From the NCBI GenBank assembly GCA_030037895.1, contig JASHPW010000020.1:1-60816 (forward strand): a stretch of DNA of 60,816 nucleotides, given 5' to 3'. The position numbers and the translations under genes were made by a program. Shown piece after piece: positions 36,941-45,702 of this stretch. Source of the stretch: Xanthobacteraceae bacterium (lineage in GTDB: Bacteria > Pseudomonadota > Alphaproteobacteria > Rhizobiales > Xanthobacteraceae). The stretch's first letter is position 1. Each line of letters begins with the position of its first letter. The notes beneath the pieces are model-generated. The model had not been told where the DNA came from. It saw only the letters and a program-made list of their open reading frames with translations, and did not search any database.

Positions 36941-37815
36941 GCGGAACGATGGCCTCGCTTTGGATCAACCAGCTTCTCCAGGGCATTCTGCTCGGCGGGC
37001 TTTACGCGCTGTTCGCGACCGGCCTGTCGCTGGCGGCGGGGGTGATGCGCTTCATCAATATCGCCCACGGCGATTTCATCGTGCTCACCTGCTACGTCCT
37101 GCTGGTGCTGACGACGACGCTCGGCCTCAACCCGGTGGTCGCCACGCTCATCGTGCTGCCGGCCGCCTTCCTGTTCGGTTTCGGTCTGCAGCGCTTTCTG
37201 CTGCAGCGCGTCGTCGGCGAGAACGTGCTCCTGGTCATTCTCGTCACCTTCGGTTTGTCGATCATCATCGAGAACGGATTGCTGGAGGGTTTCGGCGCCG
37301 ACCCACAAAAGATATCGGGCGGCTGGCTGGAGACGGCGACGGTGGCCTTGGGCGCTGGCGTCAATGTCGGCCTGTTCCAGGTCCTCACCTTCATCGCCGC
37401 GGTCCTGCTGGTGGCCGCGCTCGACCTGTTGCTGTACCGCACCGGCATCGGCGCCAAGATTCGCGCGGTGTCGGACGATGTCGCCGCCGCCGATCTCATC
37501 GGCCTGTCCTCGGTGCGCCTCTATGCGATCGCCATGGGCATCAGCTTCGTCACCATCGGCATTGCCGCCGGCTTCATGTCGATCTGGACAAATTTCGATC
37601 CCGCCTCCGGTCCGACCCGGCTCTTGATCGCGTTCGAGGTGGTTGTGATGGGCGGGCTCGGCAGCCTGTGGGGTTCGCTCGCCGGCGGCATCGTGCTCGG
37701 CGTCGCGCAATCGATCGGCGGCCAGTTCGACATCGCCTGGCAGACCATGGCCGGCCACATCGTCTTCCTCATCGTGCTGGCGCTGCGGCCGCAGGGCCTG
37801 TTCCCGAAATATTGA
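36937..37815 (+). CDS. Branched-chain amino acid-type ABC transporter permease (LivH-like), system 2
   Basis: A 292-residue permease with about eight helices. The opening 'LLQGILLGGLYALFATGLSL' and 'GVMRFINIAHGDFIVLTCY' are diagnostic for LivH. The cytoplasmic loop 'GAKIRAVSDDVAAADLIGL' is the ATPase contact. The frame is open far upstream through livG/livF, but the ATG overlapping the livF stop is the sensible start. Confidence 0.92.
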   Translation: MSGTMASLWINQLLQGILLGGLYALFATGLSLAAGVMRFINIAHGDFIVLTCYVLLVLTTTLGLNPVVATLIVLPAAFLFGFGLQRFLLQRVVGENVLLVILVTFGLSIIIENGLLEGFGADPQKISGGWLETATVALGAGVNVGLFQVLTFIAAVLLVAALDLLLYRTGIGAKIRAVSDDVAAADLIGLSSVRLYAIAMGISFVTIGIAAGFMSIWTNFDPASGPTRLLIAFEVVVMGGLGSLWGSLAGGIVLGVAQSIGGQFDIAWQTMAGHIVFLIVLALRPQGLFPKY

Positions 37816-37831
37816 GCATGAATTCCGCGCC

Positions 37832-38848
37832 ATGAATTCCATGCCGAAGCTGATCCTCACTGGCGCGCGGGTGGCGTTCGCGGCGGCAATTGTGGCGACG
37901 GCCGCGGCGCCGTTCCTGTTCAGCGCCAACCACGTGGTGCTGCTGACCGAGTTCATGTCGATGCTGGTCCTGGCGATCATGTGGAACCTGCTCGCCGGTT
38001 ACGCTGACATCGTCACCGTGGGCCAGCACGCCTATGTCGGCGTCGGCGCCTATGCGTTCTTCGGCTTCGCGGCGCTCTGGGGATTGAATCCCTACCTTTC
38101 GATTCCGCTCGCCGGCGGCGTCGCGCTGGTGATCGCGGTGCCGACGATGCTGCTGGTGTTCCGCCTGCGCACCGCCTATCTCGCGATCGGCACCTGGGTC
38201 ATCGCCGAACTGCTGATGCTCGCCGCCGGTAAGCTCAGCGCCTGGGGCGGCGGCTCGGGGACGAGCGTGCCGATTTCGATCGTGCTGTCGTTCGGCCGCG
38301 TGCGCGCCGACCGGCTGGCGGCGATCTATTGGCTCGCCTTCGGCCTCACCGCGGTCGCCATGCTGGCGACGTATTTCCTGCTGCGTTCGCGCATCGGCGT
38401 CGGCCTCACGGCGATGCGCGACAACGAGGAAGGCGCGGCGGCGATCGGCGTCAACATCACCCATGCGCGCATCCTCTGCTTCCTCGGCACCGCGCCGTTC
38501 CTCGGCATGGCCGGAGCAATCATCACTCTGCAGAAGCTGCGCGTCGCGCCGCCCGCCTCGTTCAGCATCATCGACTGGACGGTCTTCATCATCTTCAACG
38601 TCGTCATCGGCGGCATCGGCAGCTTCGAAGGACCGATCATCGGCACCATCATCTATTTCGTGCTGCGCCAATATCTGTCCGGCCTTGGCGCCTGGAATCT
38701 CATTCTCCTCGGCAGCTTCTCGATCGTCGTCATCCTGATCGAGAAGCGCGGGCTGTGGGGCCTCGTTCGCCGCCTGCTGAGCGACGATCTCATCCCCATC
38801 GCCCACAAGCCGTCGGCCAAATTCGCGCCCGGCGCGAAGGCGGAGTGA
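37832..38848 (+). CDS. Branched-chain amino acid-type ABC transporter permease (LivM-like), system 2
   Basis: A 338-residue permease with about ten hydrophobic segments. LivM landmarks: 'NLLAGYADIVTVGQHAYVGVG' split across the second helix, 'AYLAIGTWVIAELLMLAAG', and the EAA-like loop 'GVGLTAMRDNEEGAAAIGV'. It starts 16 bases after livH and completes a five-gene transport operon. Confidence 0.92.
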   Translation: MNSMPKLILTGARVAFAAAIVATAAAPFLFSANHVVLLTEFMSMLVLAIMWNLLAGYADIVTVGQHAYVGVGAYAFFGFAALWGLNPYLSIPLAGGVALVIAVPTMLLVFRLRTAYLAIGTWVIAELLMLAAGKLSAWGGGSGTSVPISIVLSFGRVRADRLAAIYWLAFGLTAVAMLATYFLLRSRIGVGLTAMRDNEEGAAAIGVNITHARILCFLGTAPFLGMAGAIITLQKLRVAPPASFSIIDWTVFIIFNVVIGGIGSFEGPIIGTIIYFVLRQYLSGLGAWNLILLGSFSIVVILIEKRGLWGLVRRLLSDDLIPIAHKPSAKFAPGAKAE

Positions 38849-38964
38849 AGCCCGTCGCGGCCGCCGTGCGGGCTTTCGGCGCAGGAGATAAGCTCTATGC
38901 GGCGAGACAACCTCGCCCGTCCTGTGCTACGCTCAATGGACCCAAACGAAGGGGAGGAAAATCG

Positions 38965-39531
38965 ATGCGTAACGTGGCACTATTCGGGACGGCGGCGTTG
39001 GCCCTCGCGCTGGGCGCCTCCGCGGCTCATGCCCAGAGCATGACCCTCACCAGCACGGAAATCAGCGAAGGCGCGACCGTCCCGACCGAGCAGGTGAGAT
39101 GCAAGGGTCCCAGCATCTCTCCGTCCTTGAAATGGAGCGGGGCGCCGAGCGGCACCAAGAGCTTCGCGATCACGATGTACGATCCGGACGCGCCGACCGG
39201 CAGCGGCTTCTGGCACTGGGTCGTGTTCGACATTCCGCCGACGGTCACCTCGCTGCCGAAGAACGCCGGCGACGTCAAGAAGCGGCTCATGCCCAAGGGC
39301 GCCATTCAGGCGCGCAATGATGACGGCGGCTTCGGCTATACCGGTCCGTGCCCGCCGCCCGGTGATCCGCCGCACCATTACACCATCACGGTGTTTGCGG
39401 TCGATCTCGCCAAGCTGCCGAAATTGGACCGCCACGCAACCCCGGCTTATATCGGCTTCAATCTGCATTTCCATACCCTGGCCAAGGCGACCCTGATGGC
39501 GACCTACGGCGTTCCCGCCGAAAAGAAGTAG
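38965..39531 (+). CDS. YbhB/YbcL family (PEBP-like) secreted protein
   Basis: A 188-residue phosphatidylethanolamine-binding-protein-family member with a signal peptide (MRNVALFGTAALALALGASA, cleavage near AHA). The family motif D-P-D-A-P-T-G-S-G-F-W-H-W is present, as is G-Y-T-G-P-C-P-P-P-G followed by H-H-Y. GGGGAGGAAA precedes the ATG at 38965. It lies 116 bases after the second transporter operon and could be co-transcribed, but a functional link is not shown. Bacterial PEBP roles are poorly known. Confidence 0.9.
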   Translation: MRNVALFGTAALALALGASAAHAQSMTLTSTEISEGATVPTEQVRCKGPSISPSLKWSGAPSGTKSFAITMYDPDAPTGSGFWHWVVFDIPPTVTSLPKNAGDVKKRLMPKGAIQARNDDGGFGYTGPCPPPGDPPHHYTITVFAVDLAKLPKLDRHATPAYIGFNLHFHTLAKATLMATYGVPAEKK

Positions 39532-39671
39532 GGGCAGGTCCCGGACGCGGCGCGACCTACCGCGCTGGTCGTGGCCCTCGGGGCGGACGCGTCCGCCCCG
39601 AGGGTTTGATGTCGCCGGTCGGCGAGTACCTGGAATCACTGAAGAGTGCTCCGCCCAGCGCGCGGCCCGCT

Positions 39672-39713
39672 CTTCCCTCCCCCTGGAAAGGGGGGGAGGG
39701 TTGGGGAGGGGGT
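39672..39713 (+). repeat. GC-rich repeat related to the DUF559-flanking repeats
   Basis: CCCTCCCCC paired with GGGGGAGGG, then TTGGGGAGGGGG: the same module order as 21381-21418, but with a changed loop (TGGAAAGG) and several mismatches. It sits alone in the 230-base gap between the PEBP gene and the convergent aldehyde dehydrogenase, with no DUF559 gene beside it. Confidence 0.65.
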
Positions 39714-39761
39714 CTGCTGAGTCAAGATTCCTCCTCAATCAGGGAACAGTGAAAGCGGATA

Positions 39762-41261
39762 CTAAAGCGCCGTCGTGACCGCCTTCACCTCGGTGTAGTT
39801 GTTGAGGACGAATTCACCCATCTCGCGGCCCCAGCCGGATTCCTTGTAGCCGCCGAACGGCAGCGAGGCGTCGAACACGTTATGGCAATTGATCCAGACC
39901 GTGCCGGCGCGGATGCGCTTGGCGAGCTTGTTGGCCTTCGAGATGTCGCGGGTCCACACGCTGGCGGCGAGCCCGTAGTTGGTGGCGTTGGCCTGGCGCG
40001 CGATATCCTCGAGATCCGCGTCCGTGATCGGTGTTGCGCAAACCACCGGACCAAATATTTCCTCGCGCACGACCTTCATATCGGAGTTTGTCTTGGTCAA
40101 AACGGTCGGCTGCACGAAATAGCCGCCGTTGTCCGACCCTTTCTTGCCGCCGACGACGACTTCCGCGCCTTCGGCGATGCCTGACCTGATGTAGCCGGTG
40201 ACGCGTTGAAACTGCTCGTCGGAAACGAGCGGTCCCATCTGGGTGTCCGGGTCGAGACCGGGGCCGAGCTTGATGCTCTCGGCCTCCTTGGCGACGCCGG
40301 CGACGACCTTGTCGAAGATTTTCTTGTGGATCATCAGGCGCGAGCCGGCGCAGCAGCATTGGCCGTGATTGAAGAATATCGCACCTGCGGCTCCGGGGAT
40401 GGCGGCGTCGACGTCGGCGTCATCGAGCACGACGACCGGCGACTTTCCTCCGAGCTCGAGCGTCACTTTCTTCAGGTTGCCGGCGGCCGCCTGGACGATC
40501 AGCTTGCCCACCTCCGTGGAGCCGGTGAACGCCACCTTGTCCACGCCGTGGTGCGCCGCAAGCGCCGCGCCCGCGGTCTCGCCGTAGCCAGCGAGCACGT
40601 TGACGACGCCGTTGGGGATGCCGGCTTCGGCGACGAGTTCGCCCAGGCGCAATCCCGAGAGCGGCGTCTGCTCCGCCACCTTGAGCACGATCGTGCATCC
40701 GGTTGCCAGCGCCGGCGCAAGCTTCCAGGCGGCCATCAGCAACGGGAAGTTCCAGGGGATGATCTGCCCGACCACGCCGACGGGTTCGCGCAGCGTGAAG
40801 GAGAGATATTCGCCGGGAAACGAGATCGGGATCGTGGTTCCGGTGATCTTCGTCGCCCAGCCGGCCATGTAGCGGAACATGTCGACCGTCAGCGGAACGT
40901 CGGCGACGCGGGCGACGGTCAAAGGCTTGCCGTTGTCCAGCGATTCGAGCGTCGCAAACTCTTCCGCGTGCTTCTCGATGAGATCGGCAAGCTTCCAGAT
41001 GTGGCGTCCGCGCTCGCTCGGGCTCATTCGCGGCCAAGGACCCTCATCGAACGCTTTGCGCGCGGCCTTCACCGCCTTGTCCACGTCGGCGGCGTCGGCT
41101 TCGGCGACGTGCGCCAACACTTCGCCGGTCGACGGATCATAGACCGGGAATGTCTTGCCGGACTGGGCGTTGACCCAAGCGCCGTCAATCAGAAGCTTCC
41201 GCGGCTTCGACACATAGTTCTTGGCCGCCGGGTCGATTGAAATTCGCTGAGCGATGTTCAT
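39762..41261 (-). CDS. NAD(P)-dependent aldehyde dehydrogenase
   Basis: A 499-residue class 1/2-type aldehyde dehydrogenase. The cofactor fold has IIPWNFPLLMAAWKLAPAL and FTGSTEVGKLI; the general base glutamate is about residue 269 in VTLELGGKSP, and the catalytic cysteine is about 303 in GQCCCAGSR. AGGAGG lies 7 bases before the ATG at 41261; an in-frame GTG directly in front (41264) is less likely. The closest general type is the broad-range acetaldehyde/betaine-aldehyde group, but the substrate is not fixed by sequence. Confidence 0.92.
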   Translation of the reverse strand: MNIAQRISIDPAAKNYVSKPRKLLIDGAWVNAQSGKTFPVYDPSTGEVLAHVAEADAADVDKAVKAARKAFDEGPWPRMSPSERGRHIWKLADLIEKHAEEFATLESLDNGKPLTVARVADVPLTVDMFRYMAGWATKITGTTIPISFPGEYLSFTLREPVGVVGQIIPWNFPLLMAAWKLAPALATGCTIVLKVAEQTPLSGLRLGELVAEAGIPNGVVNVLAGYGETAGAALAAHHGVDKVAFTGSTEVGKLIVQAAAGNLKKVTLELGGKSPVVVLDDADVDAAIPGAAGAIFFNHGQCCCAGSRLMIHKKIFDKVVAGVAKEAESIKLGPGLDPDTQMGPLVSDEQFQRVTGYIRSGIAEGAEVVVGGKKGSDNGGYFVQPTVLTKTNSDMKVVREEIFGPVVCATPITDADLEDIARQANATNYGLAASVWTRDISKANKLAKRIRAGTVWINCHNVFDASLPFGGYKESGWGREMGEFVLNNYTEVKAVTTAL

Positions 41262-41264
41262 CAC

Positions 41265-41988
41265 ATATCCTCCTGTTTCGTTGGTTTATGAACGCATCCC
41301 TGTCGACAAAGACCGCCGGCCGACCGGTCATTAGGCCGCGTTCCACAGTCTCGTGCGGACAGGTTGCGAGCCGTCAAGCGGCGTCAATCCGAGGCTATCC
41401 ACCTCTGCGCCCGGACCTGTCGGAGCGCTACACGCTATATTCAAGCATATATAACGTAAATGGCCAAGTCATGGCGCGATGTGCGGGCGGCGTGTCGCGT
41501 GCCAAGCCCCCGCCAGGAACGATGGTAGCCGTGAATTCACCGGCTAAAGCGCAATCCGATCACATTGAATCGGATTGCGCTCCAGCTTATTGGTGGAGCA
41601 TGATCTTTTCGGAAAACCGGTTCCCACTTTTCCGGATCATGCTCTAATCTGCCGGATTGATCGGGTCTCACGTTGGAAGTTGAGCGCGAGGCGAACGGCG
41701 CGCATTGCCGGTGCTGACGTGTGATCCTTGGCGTTTCGGCCATGATGCCCCTGCACCGAAAGGGTTAGGTTTACACAGACCCGCGCCGGGTGGCCCATTT
41801 CGTGGGGCGATGTCTGCTTGTGGCACAACGCGCCACGCCGGATGATGATCCTAATCGACGCATTGGGGGGCAACAGCGGACATACGGTCATCCAGCCGAA
41901 ACGGTCGATTTTGACCCATATCGACAAGTCTCCTCTCATGATATGAGATAGCGACAATCGCGCGGCGCTGGGGGAAAGAAACGGTACA
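41265..41988. other. 724-base region without a convincing gene
   Basis: It holds the composite repeat at 41547-41644 and otherwise no reading frame I would call. The segment 41650-41985 is less GC-rich than the core regions. Its short frames show no family resemblance and look decayed. Confidence 0.5.
41547..41644. repeat. Composite palindromic repeat, copy B
   Basis: Module 2 (AAAGCGCAATCCGAT ... ATCGGATTGCGCT, 41547-41581) is followed by module 1 (GAGCATGATC, 41596-41605, through GGAAAACCGGTTCCC to GATCATGCTC, 41635-41644). Both modules are strong inverted repeats. It is the same two-module design as copy A at 32261-32382 on the opposite strand, without the nested palindrome. Confidence 0.85.
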
Positions 41989-42807
41989 ATGTCCAGCTCT
42001 ACATCGGGGCGTTCTCGGGCCCTTGTAACCGGCGCGTCGTCAGGCATCGGCATGGCGTATGCGGAACGCCTCGCGCGTGACGGCTACGACCTCGTTCTCG
42101 TTGCACGCCGCCGCGAGCGACTCAATGAATTGGCCGTACGACTGAGCCGCGACAAAGGAATACAGGCTGATGTACTCTGCGCCGACCTTACAAATCCGCA
42201 AGACTTGTCAAAGGTGGAAGCGCGGGCTGGCAGCGATGAAGCTCTCACCTTGCTGATCAACAATGCGGGTTTTGCCGGTTACCAGCCGTTTGTCTCAATT
42301 GATCCCAAAGTGATTGAGGATCTAATCAGTGTCCACATACGCGCAGTTGCGCGACTTTCGCGCGCGGCTCTACCGGGCATGGTTCGGCGGGGCAGCGGCG
42401 CGGTGATCAACGTATCGTCACTCCTCGCCATCAGCGCAATGTTGCCGCCCAACCCGCTACCGTCGCGTGCAACCTACGCAGGAGCAAAGGCTTTCATTTT
42501 GGCGTTCACGCAGGCGCTTGCTGGTGAACTAACCGGGACCCGAGTGCACGTGCAGGTTTGCCTTCCGGGTCTCGTCAGTACCGAATTTCATGTCATGCAC
42601 GGCATTGATACCAGCAAGCTGCCGCCGGCTATGACTGCGGAAGATGTTGTTACGGCTTCACTCTCGGCTTTGGCGCGAGAGGAGGTAGTCTGTATCCCGG
42701 CGCTTGCCAATCCCGTACTGTTTGGCGAAGTGACGGATGCACAAATCAAACTGTTTCGAAACGCTGTAATGCACCCCGTCCTTGCGGAGCGTTACGCGAA
42801 GCAATAG
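41989..42807 (+). CDS. SDR family oxidoreductase, probably transferred
   Basis: A 272-residue short-chain dehydrogenase. The cofactor motif is T-G-A-S-S-G-I-G (about residues 14-21), N-N-A-G is at about 92, and the catalytic Ser (INVSS) and Y-x-x-x-K (YAGAK, about 165) are present. The basic residues after the second strand (VARRRER) suggest NADP(H) preference. Codon use is clearly less GC-rich than in neighbouring genes (many codons ending in A or T), and both flanks are decayed sequence, which suggests lateral acquisition. Substrate unknown. Confidence 0.88.
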   Translation: MSSSTSGRSRALVTGASSGIGMAYAERLARDGYDLVLVARRRERLNELAVRLSRDKGIQADVLCADLTNPQDLSKVEARAGSDEALTLLINNAGFAGYQPFVSIDPKVIEDLISVHIRAVARLSRAALPGMVRRGSGAVINVSSLLAISAMLPPNPLPSRATYAGAKAFILAFTQALAGELTGTRVHVQVCLPGLVSTEFHVMHGIDTSKLPPAMTAEDVVTASLSALAREEVVCIPALANPVLFGEVTDAQIKLFRNAVMHPVLAERYAKQ

Positions 42808-43127
42808 TCGGCCGATCAATCCGCTTTTGGCCCTTAGCGTCGGTTTTTGAATGTTCGCTGTTCGGTCGCTGGTAGGGGAGCAGCGGACATGCCGCTACCA
42901 ACGAAGACACGACCAACGATGCCATCGCACAAGAGCAATTGAAGCTTGGATTCGTGAGTTTTTGACGAACGTCTCACGAACGCTACCGGCATGGATCGGC
43001 AGCGCCAGTCCCCCCACATCGCAGAGTTTGGATCATGAATGCGCCCGCAATGCGCATCGCCTTCAATGGCGTGCGCGAAGCGGCGGAGGCCAAGCTCGAA
43101 CCGATCGCAAATCCTTTCGGCGAAAGT
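42808..43127. other. Decayed or non-coding stretch next to tRNA-Arg
   Basis: No family is recognisable in any frame. Open frames at 42834-43160 (minus) and 43035-43292 (plus, which runs into the tRNA gene) look accidental. Composition is mixed, and together with the direct repeats at 43128-43175 the stretch resembles the worn end of a mobile element. Confidence 0.4.
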
Positions 43128-43175
43128 GTTACCCACGTCTGCGGAATAACCGTAACCCATGTGTCCGGAACGGAC
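43128..43175. repeat. Tandem imperfect direct repeats, 24-base period, beside the tRNA-Arg 3' end
   Basis: Two 24-base units, starting GTTACCCACGT (43128) and GTAACCCATGT (43152), match at about two thirds of positions. The second unit overlaps a perfect inverted repeat, GTGTCCG (43161-43167) and CGGACAC (43171-43177). Short tandem repeats at an end are known for transposase-binding ends of IS21-type elements, but no transposase is visible, so that assignment is tentative. Confidence 0.5.
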
Positions 43176-43186
43176 ACATTTGAAGC

Positions 43187-43263
<77 letters not shown>

Positions 43264-43285
43264 CGACGGAAAACGTCCCGCGGCC

Positions 43286-43314
43286 TAGATAGCGGAAGGC
43301 GGGCGGAGCGGCAA
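43286..43314 (-). promoter_or_regulatory. Sigma70-type promoter of tRNA-Arg
   Basis: On the minus strand, TTGCCG (43314-43309) and TATCTA (43291-43286) are separated by 17 bases. The -10 box lies 22 bases before the tRNA 5' end, a spacing that fits a short leader. Confidence 0.55.
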
Positions 43315-43385
43315 CGGCGTCGCGTATCCTTGCCGCCCGCCGTCGCGCCTCCTAATGTCTTGAGCGGCCCCTAAGGAGAAGCGCG

Positions 43386-44600
43386 ATGACGCTTGCGGAA
43401 CAACGCGAGATGCTATCCGTCCGGATCAAGGACGCCGCGTTCAAATGGGACGATCCGCTCGATCTCGACGGCGAGCTGACCGAAGAGGAGCGCCTGGTGC
43501 GCGACACCGCGCGCGGCTATGCGCAGGACAAGCTGTTTCCGCGCGTCGTCGACGCCTTCCGCAACGAGCGATACGACCCGGCGATCGTGCGCGAGATGGG
43601 CGAACTCGGCCTCCTCGGCGCGACCATTCCCGAGCGATATGGCGGCGCCGGCCTCGGCTACGTCGCCTACGGGCTGATCGCGCGTGAGATCGAGCGGGTC
43701 GATTCCGGCTTCCGCTCGGCGATGTCGGTGCAATCCTCGCTGGTGATGCACCCGATCCATGCCTATGGCAGCGAGGCGCAGCGGCGCAAATATCTGCCCC
43801 GGCTCGCGACCGGCGAACTCGTCGGCTGCTTCGGCCTCACCGAGCCCGACCACGGCTCCGATGCCGGCGCGATGGCGACCCGCGCGGAGAAAGTGTCCAG
43901 CGGCTACCGCCTCACCGGCGCCAAGACCTGGATCACCAACGCGCCGGTCGCCGATATCGCCGTGGTCTGGGCGAAGCTCGACGGCAAGATCCGCGGCTTC
44001 ATCGTCGAGCGCGGCACCCCGGGCTTTTCCACGCCGAAGATCGAGGGCAAGCTCTCGCTGCGCGCCTCCATAACCGGCGAAATCGTGCTCGATGGCGCCG
44101 TCGTCCCCGAGGAGAACATGCTGCCGAACGCATCCGGGCTCTCCGGTCCGTTCGGCTGCCTCAATTTCGCGCGCGCCGGGATCGCCTGGGGGGTGATGGG
44201 GGCGGCGGAGTTCTGCTGGCACCGCGCCCGCGACTACGTCCTCACGCGCAAGCAGTTCGGCCGGCCGCTCGCCGCCAATCAACTGATCCAGAAGAAACTC
44301 GCCGACATGCAGACCGAGATCACGCTCGGCCTCAACGGCGCGTTGCGGCTGTCGCGGCTCATCGAGCAGGGCAAGGCGTCGCCGCCGGCGATCTCGCTCC
44401 TCAAGCGCAACAATTGCGCCAAGGCGCTCGACGTCGCGCGGCTCGCCCGCGACATGCACGGCGGCAACGGCATCTCCGACGAATTCCACGTCATGCGCGT
44501 GATGTGCAACCTGGAGACGGCCAACACCTACGAAGGCACGAGCGACATCCACGCACTCATCCTCGGCCGCGCGCAGACCGGCATCCAGGCGTTCACGTGA
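43386..44600 (+). CDS. gcdH: Acyl-CoA dehydrogenase, glutaryl-CoA dehydrogenase type
   Basis: A 404-residue FAD enzyme. The catalytic glutamate is E383 in [10 protein letters not shown], and FAD contacts are in [12 protein letters not shown] and KTWITNAP. The pattern '[20 protein letters not shown]' and the whole layout match glutaryl-CoA dehydrogenases, which oxidise and decarboxylate glutaryl-CoA to crotonyl-CoA in lysine, tryptophan and benzoyl-CoA breakdown. AAGGAG precedes the ATG. No partner pathway genes are adjacent, so the specific substrate rests on similarity. Confidence 0.88.
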   Translation: MTLAEQREMLSVRIKDAAFKWDDPLDLDGELTEEERLVRDTARGYAQDKLFPRVVDAFRNERYDPAIVREMGELGLLGATIPERYGGAGLGYVAYGLIAREIERVDSGFRSAMSVQSSLVMHPIHAYGSEAQRRKYLPRLATGELVGCFGLTEPDHGSDAGAMATRAEKVSSGYRLTGAKTWITNAPVADIAVVWAKLDGKIRGFIVERGTPGFSTPKIEGKLSLRASITGEIVLDGAVVPEENMLPNASGLSGPFGCLNFARAGIAWGVMGAAEFCWHRARDYVLTRKQFGRPLAANQLIQKKLADMQTEITLGLNGALRLSRLIEQGKASPPAISLLKRNNCAKALDVARLARDMHGGNGISDEFHVMRVMCNLETANTYEGTSDIHALILGRAQTGIQAFT

Positions 44601-44652
44601 TCGCCGGCGCCGCCGGCGCGAGGAGCAACCCGACGCGAGATGAGCACCGATC

Positions 44653-45588
44653 ATGGGCATATTGACCGACGGCAAATGGATCGACGACGAGGAGACCTGG
44701 CGCAAGGGCGGCGCTTTCGTGCGGCCGGCGACCGTATTCCGCGCCTTCGTCACCGCCGACGGCAGCTCGGCATTTCCCGCCGCAGCCGGGCGCTATCATC
44801 TCTACGTCGCGCGGCCCTGCCCCTGGTGCCACCGCACCATGATCCTGCGCGCGCTCAAGAAGCTCGAAGGCGTCGTGTCGATGAGCCTGGTCGAGCCGCT
44901 GCTGCTTGCCGGCGGCTGGAAATTTCCCGCGCCCGATCCGATCACCGGCGCGCGCTTCGTGCACGAGCTCTACACCAGGGCCGATCCGCATTACACCGGA
45001 CGGGTCAGCGTGCCGGTGCTGTGGGACAAGAAGACCGGCACCATCGTCAGCAACGAATCCTCGGACATCATCCGCATGTTCAACAGCGCGTTCGCCGCCT
45101 TCACCGACGAGCGCACCGACTACTATCCCGCGGCGCTGCGCGCCGAGATCGACGCGGTCAATGCGCGCGTCTATGAGACGCTGAACAACGGCGTCTATCG
45201 CTGCGGCCTCGCCACCGGGCAGGCGATCTACGAGCAGGCCGTGACCGAGCTGTTCGCGACGCTCGACTGGCTCGAGGCGCGGCTCGCCAAGAGCCGCTAT
45301 CTCGTCGGCGACACCATCACCGAGGCCGATTGGCGACTGTTTCCGACGCTGATGCGTTTCGACGCGGTCTATTACGGGCTGTTCAAGTGCAACCTGCGCC
45401 ACGTCTACGAATATCCGGCGCTGTGGTCCTATGCGCGCGCGCTCTACCAGATGCCGGGCATCGCCGCGACCTGCGACATCGACGAGTACAAGCTGCACTA
45501 TTACGGCAGCCTGTTCATGGTCAATCCGAGCGGCGTCGTGCCCAAAGGGCCGAAGCTCGATTTCACCACGCCGCATGGGCGCGGGTGA
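44653..45588 (+). CDS. yqjG: Glutathionyl-hydroquinone reductase (Xi-class glutathione transferase)
   Basis: A 311-residue protein. The N-terminal thioredoxin-like domain has the active-site motif C-P-W-C-H (about residue 56), which is diagnostic of Xi-class enzymes such as E. coli YqjG and yeast ECM4. The C-terminal helical domain contains 'RYLVGDTITEADWRLFPTLM' and 'HVYEYPALWSYARALYQ'. The family reduces glutathionyl-hydroquinones to hydroquinones. It lies 52 bases after gcdH on the same strand. Confidence 0.88.
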   Translation: MGILTDGKWIDDEETWRKGGAFVRPATVFRAFVTADGSSAFPAAAGRYHLYVARPCPWCHRTMILRALKKLEGVVSMSLVEPLLLAGGWKFPAPDPITGARFVHELYTRADPHYTGRVSVPVLWDKKTGTIVSNESSDIIRMFNSAFAAFTDERTDYYPAALRAEIDAVNARVYETLNNGVYRCGLATGQAIYEQAVTELFATLDWLEARLAKSRYLVGDTITEADWRLFPTLMRFDAVYYGLFKCNLRHVYEYPALWSYARALYQMPGIAATCDIDEYKLHYYGSLFMVNPSGVVPKGPKLDFTTPHGRG

Positions 45589-45661
45589 CGAGGGCTCGGG
45601 ACTCGTGCCAAGTACCCATGCGGCCCGAATCGAACGGCGCATAGGTCGGCCCGCTTCTCAT

Positions 45662-45697
45662 CTTCCCCTCCCCCGCAAAGCGTGCGGGAGAGGGAAA
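45662..45697. repeat. GC-rich palindrome between convergent genes
   Basis: An imperfect inverted repeat around CTCCCCCGCAAAGCGTGCGGGAG, between the convergent ends of the hydroquinone reductase and cobT. It resembles the pyrimidine/purine-rich repeats at 21.4, 21.8 and 39.7 kb in composition, but the loop differs. It could serve as a two-way terminator. Confidence 0.5.
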
Positions 45698-45702
45698 TCC
45701 CA

